56,799 bases of DNA from Anaerolineae bacterium (GTDB lineage Bacteria > Chloroflexota > Anaerolineae > Promineifilales > Promineifilaceae), in contig JADLAX010000096.1 in assembly GCA_020848035.1 (NCBI GenBank), positions 1 through 56,799 of the forward strand, in the 5' to 3' direction. Within the stretch, counting starts at the first letter, position 1; every line of letters starts with the position of its first letter. Positions 32,375 through 39,428 of the stretch are shown here, in pieces. The translations under genes and the position numbers were made by a program. The notes beneath the pieces were generated by a model. The model ran no database searches. It saw only the letters and a program-made list of their open reading frames with translations, and was not told where the DNA came from.

Positions 32375-34435
32375 TTGAACGAGCTACACCCCGCATTCGA
32401 TTGGCAAGAAGTCGCCCGGCTGGCCCTGGCCTCCCGCATTTTGGACGAACTGGAAGAAAACGAGCTCACCCCGCAAGGGTTGGTCACCTACCAATTCTCG
32501 GCGCGGGGGCATGAGTTGGGTCAACTGCTCGTCAGCCAGCTGCTGGATCGGCCGTATGATGCCGCCAGCGTCTACTACCGCTCACGGCCGTTTATGCTTG
32601 GCTCTGGTCTGACGCTGGTCGAGGCGCTGGCTTCCGACATGGCCCGCACGGGCGGCATCACCGGCGGGCGAGATGTCGGCGTGGTGTTTAGCCTGCCCCG
32701 GCGCAAACGCGCCCTGGTGCTGCCGATGGCTGCTGACGTCGGCTCCCAATTCACCCCGGCGGCGGGCTGGGCCCAGGCGATTTGTTACCACCGCGAAACA
32801 TTAAAAACGGCTGCTGCCGAAGACAGCATCTCCGTGGTGTTTGGCGGCGACGGGGCGGTGGCCACCAACGGCTTTTGGAGCGCTCTGACGATGGCCACCA
32901 CGCTGGAGCTGCCCCTGCTCTTTGTGATCGAGGACAACAGCTACGCCATTTCCGTCAAAGGCCCCGCGCAGACGCCGGGCAGCAATATTGCCGCCAATCT
33001 GGCCTCGTTCCACAATCTTGCCATTTGGGACGGCAGCGGCACAAATCCGGCAGAAACGGCCGATTTGGTGCATACGGCCGTGCGTGAAGTCCGTGCTGGT
33101 AACGGTCCCGGTCTGCTGCGCCTGACGGTGCCGCGCCTCTCGGGCCACTCCAGCGTGGACAACCAGGCGTACAAAACGGAAGAAGAGCGCAAGGCGGAGT
33201 GGCAGCAGGACCCCATCGCTCATTTGCACGACTACCTGGTGCCTGCCCTGATGCGTGAAAACGAGTGGGAAAATCTACGCAGCCAGGTGAAACGTGACGT
33301 GGCCCGGGCGCGCGACGAGGCGATGAAGCAGCCGCACGCCGACGCCGCGACCGTGACCCAGTATGTTTTCTCTACGCCGGAACGGCCGCAGGAAGTCGGT
33401 GGGCTGCTGGCCGAGGGGATTGAGCTGCCCAGAGGGAACAATGCCCCCAACCCGTCCGATCCGCGCCGCATCAACATGATCGAAGCGGTCCGGCGCACGC
33501 TGGACGTGGAGCTGGCGCTGAACCCGCGCCTGCTGCTGTTTGGCGAGGATGTGGGACACAAAGGGGGTGTCCATGCCGCCACGCTGGGGCTGCAAAGCAA
33601 GTTCGGCGAGGACCGCGTCTTCGACACCAGCCTGAACGAGGAGGGCATCATTGGCCGCGCGGTGGGCATGGCGTATGCGGGTCTGGTGCCGGTGCCGGAA
33701 ATCCAGTTCCGCAAATATGCCGACCCGGCAACCGAGTCGATTAACAACTGTGGCACGGTGCGCTGGCGGACAAACGGCCGTTTTGCCGCCCCCATCATCA
33801 TTCGTATTCCCGGCGGCTACCGCAAGATTGGCGATCCGTGGCACAGCGTCACCAGCGAAGTGACCTTTGCCCACCAGCCAGGGCTGCTTTTTGCCGCCCC
33901 CTCCAACGCCGAGGATGCCGTGGGGCTGCTGCGCACGGCGCTGCGCGGTAACGACCCGGTCATCTTTTTTGAACATCGGGCGATGCTGGATGCGGGCTGG
34001 GCTAGACGGCCGTATCCCGGCGACGACTACCTGCTCCCCTTTGGCCAGGGCAAAATAACCGCCGAGGGCGACGACTTGACCATCGTCACCTGGGGCGCGA
34101 TGGTGGAGCGGTGCGAACTGGCGGCGCAGGGCGTAGACGCCAGCATCGAGATCATTGATCTGCGTACGCTGGTGCCCTGGGACAAGGCGCTGGTGCTGGC
34201 GTCTGTGCAAAAAACGTCGCGCTGCCTCATCGTGCACGAGGACATCGGCCAGGGCGGCTTTGGTGCCGAAATCGCCGCCACCGTCGTCGCCGAAGCCTTC
34301 CTAGATTTGGACGCGCCGGTGGCGCGGGTGACGGCCCCGTCAACCCCCGTGCCCTTCAGCACCCAGCTCATGGATGGCGTGGTTCCCACAGTCGATTTAA
34401 TTCGGCAAAAAATTGAGAATTTATTGACGTTTTAG
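32375..34435 (+). CDS. Fused alpha-beta 2-oxoacid dehydrogenase E1 component
   Basis: I start the 686-aa protein at TTG 32375, nine bases after AGGAG; the TTG at 32348 lies before that site. The N-terminal half is an E1-alpha with the thiamine-diphosphate motif GDGAVATNGFW...VIEDNSYAI and HELGQL/RSRPFMLGSGL segments. From about residue 365 the second half is an E1-beta (MIEAVRRTLDVELALNPRLLLFGEDVG, NEEGIIGRAVGMAYAGLVPVPEIQF, DLRTLVPWD). Fused E1 chains occur in branched-chain-type and related dehydrogenases. E2 and E3 genes are absent here, so the enzyme must join a complex encoded elsewhere. The exact 2-oxoacid is not decidable from the sequence. Confidence 0.88.
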   Translation: MNELHPAFDWQEVARLALASRILDELEENELTPQGLVTYQFSARGHELGQLLVSQLLDRPYDAASVYYRSRPFMLGSGLTLVEALASDMARTGGITGGRDVGVVFSLPRRKRALVLPMAADVGSQFTPAAGWAQAICYHRETLKTAAAEDSISVVFGGDGAVATNGFWSALTMATTLELPLLFVIEDNSYAISVKGPAQTPGSNIAANLASFHNLAIWDGSGTNPAETADLVHTAVREVRAGNGPGLLRLTVPRLSGHSSVDNQAYKTEEERKAEWQQDPIAHLHDYLVPALMRENEWENLRSQVKRDVARARDEAMKQPHADAATVTQYVFSTPERPQEVGGLLAEGIELPRGNNAPNPSDPRRINMIEAVRRTLDVELALNPRLLLFGEDVGHKGGVHAATLGLQSKFGEDRVFDTSLNEEGIIGRAVGMAYAGLVPVPEIQFRKYADPATESINNCGTVRWRTNGRFAAPIIIRIPGGYRKIGDPWHSVTSEVTFAHQPGLLFAAPSNAEDAVGLLRTALRGNDPVIFFEHRAMLDAGWARRPYPGDDYLLPFGQGKITAEGDDLTIVTWGAMVERCELAAQGVDASIEIIDLRTLVPWDKALVLASVQKTSRCLIVHEDIGQGGFGAEIAATVVAEAFLDLDAPVARVTAPSTPVPFSTQLMDGVVPTVDLIRQKIENLLTF

Positions 34436-34453
34436 GCCACTTGCCTGGTCCCT

Positions 34454-34681
34454 TTATGAGGCAAATTGGTAAACAGGTGTGAGGAGCTGGCGTTGAGGTT
34501 GTTTCTTTTCCCAGATAATTTTTTGCAGTTGTTCAATTGTATCGGGTGAAAAAAGCTGCTCGCCGGTTTCCACGTTAACGCGTGCAGGCACGTTTTCAAT
34601 GATGTAGAACTTATCATCTTTAAGCAACGTGTAGGTGACCTGTTTTTCGACAAGCTTTTCATCTTCGTGTGGATTGGTCAT
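34454..34681 (-). CDS. YgiT-type (MqsA-like) antitoxin without zinc-ligand cysteines
   Basis: The start at ATG 34679-34681 overlaps the toxin stop as ATGA. The 75-aa product aligns by eye with the YgiT zinc-finger antitoxins (LVEKQVTYTLLKDDKFYIIENVPARV..ETGEQLFSPDTIEQLQKII). The two CxxC pairs of that family are replaced: the N-terminal one by NPHEDEK and the second by VNVETGEQ. No cysteine remains in the protein. A zinc-free fold or a degenerate antitoxin is implied. Confidence 0.75.
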   Translation of the reverse strand: MTNPHEDEKLVEKQVTYTLLKDDKFYIIENVPARVNVETGEQLFSPDTIEQLQKIIWEKKQPQRQLLTPVYQFAS

Positions 34682-34992
34682 TTGCTTATTCTCACTTTGA
34701 AATTGATCCATTCTTGCGGATCTGGTTCGTAAACAGTGACTATTTTTATTAGTGGTCGGCTAGGGTAGCTGCATTGTACATGCAAACGACGTCTTTGCTT
34801 CGTATTTCCGAATATTAGACAGCTTGGGCCATACTTATCTTCGGGATAATCCTCTATGATCTCGCCGCTTTCAAGTGTTTCTCTGACCTCGCGTACCGTA
34901 ATGTGTCGTAAGATCATCCTATCAGCAGCGTGTTTAGAAAACTCCATCAAATTCAGGTTGACCTTTTCTTGAATGCCGCTGAGAATCTCCAT
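34678..34992 (-). CDS. DUF4258 protein, MqsR-like putative toxin
   Basis: The 104-aa protein shows the DUF4258 pattern: EFSKHAADRMILRHITVREVRETLESGEIIEDYPEDKYGPSCLIFGNT and IKIVTVYEPDPQEW. Members are small RelE/MqsR-fold proteins commonly encoded next to YgiT-type antitoxins, as here with a 4-bp overlap. RNase toxin activity is inferred from the family setting only. Confidence 0.82.
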   Translation of the reverse strand: MEILSGIQEKVNLNLMEFSKHAADRMILRHITVREVRETLESGEIIEDYPEDKYGPSCLIFGNTKQRRRLHVQCSYPSRPLIKIVTVYEPDPQEWINFKVRISK

Positions 34993-35126
34993 ATGGTCAG
35001 TTTACTGATTGGCTGGCTAAAAGACAAGAGCTTGTTATGAACGGCCGTTTCCATACCCGCATACTGGTTGACGTTCTTGCTAAACCAAAGGATAGTTGAT
35101 GGAAATTTGTCTGCTCAAGGGAACTT

Positions 35127-35852
35127 ATGGCTCAAGATAATCTGTATGCCATCCAGAAAAATGTAGTAGCTCCATTTGAATTTAATGAAGCGGTCGTGGC
35201 CGTTTTCCCCGACATGATTGAACGGTCGGTGCCGGGTTATACGCTGCTGCTGCCGCTGATTGGGCAGATTGCCAGCCGCTACGCCCAGCCGCACAGCCGC
35301 TGCTACGATTTGGGCTGCTCGCTCGGCGCGGTGACGCTGGCGCTGCGCCAGCAAATTCAGCAAGCGGGGTGCCGCATTACGGCCGTTGACAACTCCCCCG
35401 CCATGATTAAAACGTGTGGGGAAATAATCGGCCGTTCTGGCCCTGGCCTGCCCGTTGACCTGGTCGAAGCCGATATTTGCCAGGTTCCCGTCCACAACGC
35501 CTCGGTGGTGGTGCTGAACTTCACCTTCCAGTTTGTGCCGCCTGCGCAGCGGGATGAACTCATCCAGCGCATTTACGACGGCCTGCGGCCTGGCGGAGCG
35601 CTCATTTTGTCGGAAAAGGTGGTGTTTGCGCCAGCCGAACTGGATGCCCTGCTGGTGACGCTGCACCACGACTTCAAGCGGGCCAACGGCTACAGCGACC
35701 TGGAGATCAGCCAGAAGCGCACCGCCCTGGAAAACGTGCTCATCGCGGAGACCGTGCCGCAGCACCAGTTGCGGCTGCGCCAGGCGGGTTTCACTACGGC
35801 CGTTGTTTGGTTTCAAGCGTTTAACTTTGTTTCGCTGCTGGCAATCAAATAA
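35127..35852 (+). CDS. cmoA: Carboxy-S-adenosyl-L-methionine synthase CmoA
   Basis: The 241-aa class I methyltransferase fold includes YDLGCSLGAVTLALRQQI for SAM binding, TAVDNSPAMI and the CmoA-specific end of the fold (FKRANGYSDLEISQKRTALENVL, HQLRLRQAGFTTAVVWFQAFNFVSLLAI). CmoA converts SAM and prephenate to carboxy-SAM. The next gene encodes CmoB, its partner, so the pathway to 5-oxyacetyl-uridine at tRNA position 34 is supported. The pair is best known from Gammaproteobacteria, which makes its presence here notable. Confidence 0.92.
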   Translation: MAQDNLYAIQKNVVAPFEFNEAVVAVFPDMIERSVPGYTLLLPLIGQIASRYAQPHSRCYDLGCSLGAVTLALRQQIQQAGCRITAVDNSPAMIKTCGEIIGRSGPGLPVDLVEADICQVPVHNASVVVLNFTFQFVPPAQRDELIQRIYDGLRPGGALILSEKVVFAPAELDALLVTLHHDFKRANGYSDLEISQKRTALENVLIAETVPQHQLRLRQAGFTTAVVWFQAFNFVSLLAIK

Positions 35853-35873
35853 GCCACCTGAGATGAAAATCAA

Positions 35874-35922
35874 AGATTACGCAGATTGAAAAGATTTTGA
35901 ATTCGTTAAATCTGCGTAATCT
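35874..35922. repeat. Hairpin repeat between cmoA and cmoB
   Basis: AGATTACGCAGATT (35874-35887) and AATCTGCGTAATCT (35909-35922) are exact inverted repeats. The same word type occurs near 55.8 kb with ACAGAT words. It lies in the 90 bp between the two genes. Confidence 0.75.
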
Positions 35923-35942
35923 GTTGATAAAAATGTTCTGCC

Positions 35943-36938
35943 ATGAATCGGTCACGCCAGCTTATGATTGATTACACGCCGTTATACGCCCAACTGGAAC
36001 AGTTGCCTTTAGTTGGTTGGCTGTCACAGCTGCCAGGGCAGGTGGCGGCGGCGCCGGAGGAGGGCAAACACGGCCGTTTCCCCCACTGGTCCACGCTCCT
36101 CAGCAACCTCCCGCAAATCACCCCGTCGCAGGTCAATTTGGGCAATGGCGTCATCGTTGGGCAGCCGGGTGAGCTGCTGCCGGAGCAATTGGCGGGGCTG
36201 GTAGACCAGCTGAAGCCGCTGCATCCCTGGCGCAAAGGGCCATTTCACCTCTTTGGCCTGCACCTCGACACGGAATGGCGCTCGGATTGGAAGTGGGAGC
36301 GGGTGCAGGCGGGGATTGAGGCTTTAGACGGCCGTCTCATCCTCGATGTGGGCTGTGGCAATGGCTACTACGGCTGGCGCATGGTGGGTGCCGGGGCCAA
36401 ACTGGTCATCGGCCTGGACCCGTTTTTGCTGTATGTGGCCCAGTTCCAGGCCATCCGCCACTTTGTGGGCGAGGCGGTACCGAATTTCGTGCTGCCCCTG
36501 GGCATCGAAGCGCTGCCCGAAAATTTGGCTGCGTTTGACACTGTTTTTTCGATGGGCGTGCTCTACCACCGGCGTGACCCGCTGACTCATCTGCAAACCC
36601 TGCTGGGCTGCCTGCGCCCCGGCGGCCAATTGGTGCTGGAAACGCTCATCGTGGAGGGCGCTGAGGGGGAGGTGCTGGTGCCGCAAGACCGCTATGCTCA
36701 GATGCGCAATGTGTATGCCATTCCATCGGTGCCCACGCTGCTGAGCTGGCTGAGGCAGGCGGGCTTTGCCCAGGCCACCGTGCTGGACGTCACACCGACC
36801 ACCGTTCAGGAGCAGCGCTCAACCGAATGGATGACGTTTCAATCCCTGCCTGACTTTTTGGACAAAGCGGATGCCAGCCGGACGGTGGAAGGGTATCCGG
36901 CTCCAGTGCGCGCGGTTGTGGTAGCGCAACGGCCGTAA
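35943..36938 (+). CDS. cmoB: tRNA U34 carboxymethyltransferase CmoB
   Basis: The 331-aa enzyme shows the CmoB hallmark sequences HPWRKGPFHLFGLHLDTEWRSDWKW, ILDVGCGNGYYGWRMVGAGA, GLDPFLLYVAQFQAIRHF and FSMGVLYHRRDPLTHLQTL. It carboxymethylates 5-hydroxyuridine in tRNA with carboxy-SAM made by CmoA, widening wobble decoding. The start may be ATG 35943 or the in-frame ATG 35964; neither has a good ribosome site. The hydroxylase (TrhO or TrhP) is not in the window. Confidence 0.92.
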   Translation: MNRSRQLMIDYTPLYAQLEQLPLVGWLSQLPGQVAAAPEEGKHGRFPHWSTLLSNLPQITPSQVNLGNGVIVGQPGELLPEQLAGLVDQLKPLHPWRKGPFHLFGLHLDTEWRSDWKWERVQAGIEALDGRLILDVGCGNGYYGWRMVGAGAKLVIGLDPFLLYVAQFQAIRHFVGEAVPNFVLPLGIEALPENLAAFDTVFSMGVLYHRRDPLTHLQTLLGCLRPGGQLVLETLIVEGAEGEVLVPQDRYAQMRNVYAIPSVPTLLSWLRQAGFAQATVLDVTPTTVQEQRSTEWMTFQSLPDFLDKADASRTVEGYPAPVRAVVVAQRP

Positions 36939-36957
36939 TTACAGTGACTGGCCACCC

Positions 36958-37332
36958 TTATTTTGCAATGTATTCTACCCCTTCAATGTGCTCAAAATCA
37001 GCATCCTGCGTCCACAGAGTAGCTTTGCTAGTGCGTGCCGTTGCCAGAATGATGCTGTCAGCCATAGCGAGCTGGCTGGTGTTCGATATTTGTGCGGCGT
37101 TGATAGCAATTTCCTGCGTCAGCTCAACGCTGGTTCCCAGAGACATAATCCCCACCGCTCGCAGTGCGTCTTCTTCGCCACGCTGGATCAGAATACGCTT
37201 GAACACTTCGTACATGCAAATTGTGGGGACAAGCAGGCTGTCTGTTGCTTGAATGATCGGCGCGAACTGTGCCGCATTGGCATCATTCGCAAAATAGGCC
37301 AGCCAACCAGAAGAATCGACAACATTCATCAT
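36958..37332 (-). CDS. PIN-domain toxin (VapC-like)
   Basis: The 124-aa product has the PIN acidic residues: Asp in NVVDSSGWLAYF, Glu in MYEVFKRILI, Asp in LAMADSIILATA and Asp in WTQDADFEHI. ATG 37330-37332 overlaps the AbrB-type gene's TGA as ATGATG, so antitoxin and toxin are translationally coupled. The role is RNA cleavage when unneutralised. Confidence 0.9.
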   Translation of the reverse strand: MMNVVDSSGWLAYFANDANAAQFAPIIQATDSLLVPTICMYEVFKRILIQRGEEDALRAVGIMSLGTSVELTQEIAINAAQISNTSQLAMADSIILATARTSKATLWTQDADFEHIEGVEYIAK

Positions 37333-37538
37333 TCCCGGTCTGCCTTTTCTCGCTGTGGATCGGTGTCAATTCCCTCGAACATGCCCATCGCTTGTTCAAT
37401 GGGGGGCACAATTACAACTCGCAGGGTGTGGTCGTAGGGTATAAATATGATTTTATTGCCAGGCTTCAGATTGAACTGCTCTCGTATTTGGCGGGGAATA
37501 ACGACCTGATATTTTGAAGAAACTGTTACTGGGTCCAT
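37329..37538 (-). CDS. AbrB/MazE-type antitoxin (VapB-like)
   Basis: The 69-aa protein begins with a SpoVT/AbrB swapped-hairpin DNA-binding domain (VTVSSKYQVVIPRQIREQFNLKPGNKIIFI). It lies directly before the PIN-domain gene and is its likely antitoxin and repressor. The tail MGMFEGIDTDPQREKADRE fits toxin binding. Confidence 0.9.
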   Translation of the reverse strand: MDPVTVSSKYQVVIPRQIREQFNLKPGNKIIFIPYDHTLRVVIVPPIEQAMGMFEGIDTDPQREKADRE

Positions 37539-37679
37539 GCTTTACGCCTCCATATCGAACGAAAAACGTAAAGCGATTGTAGCATATCCCATTTTCTTTT
37601 CGCAATAAAAAGAATGTGGATCTTAATTGCCTGTTCAGGCAGGATGTGGCCAACCTGAAACCTGTTTTGCACAGAGTTC

Positions 37680-38747
37680 TTAGCTCTGGGAACGCTGCGG
37701 CTCAAACTCTTCAACCAGCGCTGCTTCTGCCTTGTTTAGCCGTTCCAACCGGCGCAGGGCAAAAAAGCCCAGGATAAACGGCAGCCAGAAGGTAAAGCCA
37801 CGGTACGCCAGGGTAATGGTGGCCGCACTCTCGTCGGCGATGCCCAGCGAGGTCATGACCAGGATGAGAATGCCCTCCACAAAACCCAGGCCGCCGGGCG
37901 TGGGCGAAATGAGGAAAAAGAGGATGCCGATGCTGTAGGTGGCCACCAGCACGCCCAGGTTCATCTGCACGCCAAAGGCCAGGGCGACAAAAAAGAGCAT
38001 CAGCAGGTTTAGCAGTTCATTGAGAAGGGCGATGGCAAACGGCCGTAACGCCGGACCCCATCCCGCATGGCGGATCAAGTGCACAGTATGAGTCAGTTCA
38101 TTGGCCAGGGCATCCGTTTGGGCTACGGTAAGGGGGATGGGGCGCTTGAAGCGGGTGGCAATCCGGGCAATGAGGTGAGTGGCCCGGTGCAAAATAGCGC
38201 TGAGCCAGTTGGGTGCCAGCCAGGCCAGGGCCAGAATAGCTACCAGCAGCGCCGTGAAGCCAATCAAAATCATCGACTCCGCCACCTCAAACCACTGCAA
38301 ATCGTGTACCAAAAACAGGTGCAGCAGCCCTACCAGCAGCACCAGAGTAAACGTGCTGTACCAGACGATCAGGTAAACGAGGTTGGCCACCAGCACCGTG
38401 CCGACGGCCAGGTTGCGCCGTCGGGCGTCCTGGATAAATGGCACTGCCCCCGATAGGCCGCCGCTGGGTGCCGCCACGCTCATAAAGCGCGACACCAGAA
38501 AAATGGCTGAGAGCTTTTTGCGCTCTGGCGGTAAGTGGAGCAGGGCGTAGATGCTGCTGTACAGCCGTCCCTGGTTTTGCACCGCCATGCCAAAAAGAAA
38601 ACCCACAATCAGCAGGTGATACCAGATGCCGCCGCGCAGCACGGCCACAATTTCAATCAGCTGGCTGCGGTTCAGGTAGACAAATCGGGCAAACAGGATC
38701 GCCAGGACGGCGTACAAAATGTGTCGCACGGTGAGCTTAAACTTCAC
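37680..38747 (-). CDS. Lysylphosphatidylglycerol synthase-type transmembrane protein (UPF0104 flippase-like)
   Basis: The 355-aa protein has eight or nine membrane helices and the PF03706 family pattern (FLVSRFMSVAAPSGGLSGAVPFIQDARRR, ISPTPGGLGFVEGILILVMTSLG, AYRGFTFWLPFILGFFALRRL). It lacks the soluble aminoacyl-transfer domain, so it belongs to the AglD/YbhN-like group linked with lipid or glycan translocation. The start is GTG 38747 with GGAAG upstream. The substrate is not deducible. Confidence 0.85.
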   Translation of the reverse strand: MKFKLTVRHILYAVLAILFARFVYLNRSQLIEIVAVLRGGIWYHLLIVGFLFGMAVQNQGRLYSSIYALLHLPPERKKLSAIFLVSRFMSVAAPSGGLSGAVPFIQDARRRNLAVGTVLVANLVYLIVWYSTFTLVLLVGLLHLFLVHDLQWFEVAESMILIGFTALLVAILALAWLAPNWLSAILHRATHLIARIATRFKRPIPLTVAQTDALANELTHTVHLIRHAGWGPALRPFAIALLNELLNLLMLFFVALAFGVQMNLGVLVATYSIGILFFLISPTPGGLGFVEGILILVMTSLGIADESAATITLAYRGFTFWLPFILGFFALRRLERLNKAEAALVEEFEPQRSQS

Positions 38748-38774
38748 GGCATGGCTTCCCCTTGCCTGGGTGGC

Positions 38775-39326
38775 TTATTTTTGCAGGTGGTTGAATCTTT
38801 GCCGGAACTTGGCTACTTTAGGCGCGACAACAACGCGGCAGTATCCTTGTCCTGGATTGTTGACATAATAATTCTGGTGGTATGCTTCAGCCACGTAGAA
38901 TGTTTCATAGGGAGCCACGTCGGTGACGATGGGGCTGTCCCAGATGTGGGCGGCGTTGAGCTCGCTGATGAGCGCTACGGCCGTTTCCCGCTGCGCCTCG
39001 GTGTGATAAAAAATCACCGAGCGGTACTGCGTGCCTACATCCGCCCCCTGCCGGTTGAGGGTGGTGGGGTCGTGGATGGTAAAAAAGACAGACAGCAGCT
39101 CTTGCAGCGAAATGACGTCCGGGTTGAACTTGAGCTGAACAACTTCCGCGTGGCCCGTTGTTTCGTTGCACACGTCGCGGTAGGTGGGGTTGGCCACGTG
39201 CCCGCCGGAATAGCCAGACAACACGTCGGTGACACCGCGCATCTCGTCGTAAACCGCTTCCAGGCACCAGAAGCAGCCCCCGCCCAGGGTAATCGTTTCT
39301 TGACGGCCGTTTGTTTGGGTAGACAT
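38775..39326 (-). CDS. msrA: Peptide-methionine (S)-S-oxide reductase MsrA
   Basis: The 183-aa enzyme carries the catalytic GCFWCLEAVYDEMRGV motif and the MsrA core GYSGGHVANPTYRDVCNETTGHAEVVQ. It also has the terminal Y-containing repeat FYVAEAYHQNYYVNNPGQGYCRVVV. It reduces oxidised methionine using thioredoxin. The start at 39324-39326 is preceded by GGAAGGAACC. The second Cys in GYCRVVV could act as resolving cysteine. Confidence 0.95.
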   Translation of the reverse strand: MSTQTNGRQETITLGGGCFWCLEAVYDEMRGVTDVLSGYSGGHVANPTYRDVCNETTGHAEVVQLKFNPDVISLQELLSVFFTIHDPTTLNRQGADVGTQYRSVIFYHTEAQRETAVALISELNAAHIWDSPIVTDVAPYETFYVAEAYHQNYYVNNPGQGYCRVVVAPKVAKFRQRFNHLQK

Positions 39327-39372
39327 AGGTTCCTTCCTTTACCACAGTTTTCGCTTACGGAAGGAATTGTAA

Positions 39373-39428
39373 CTGAGTCATTGGGTAATTGGGTAATTTG
39401 TGCGCCCAAATTACCCAATTACTCAATT
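39373..39428. repeat. Tandem-word hairpin (GGTAATT type) overlapping pyrG stop
   Basis: GAGTCATTGGGTAATTGGGTAATT at 39373-39396 faces AATTACCCAATTACTCAATTAC at 39407-39428. Because of its position the pyrG stop codon (TAA at 39427-39429 on the minus strand) lies in the last word of the repeat. It fills the space between msrA and pyrG. Confidence 0.8.
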
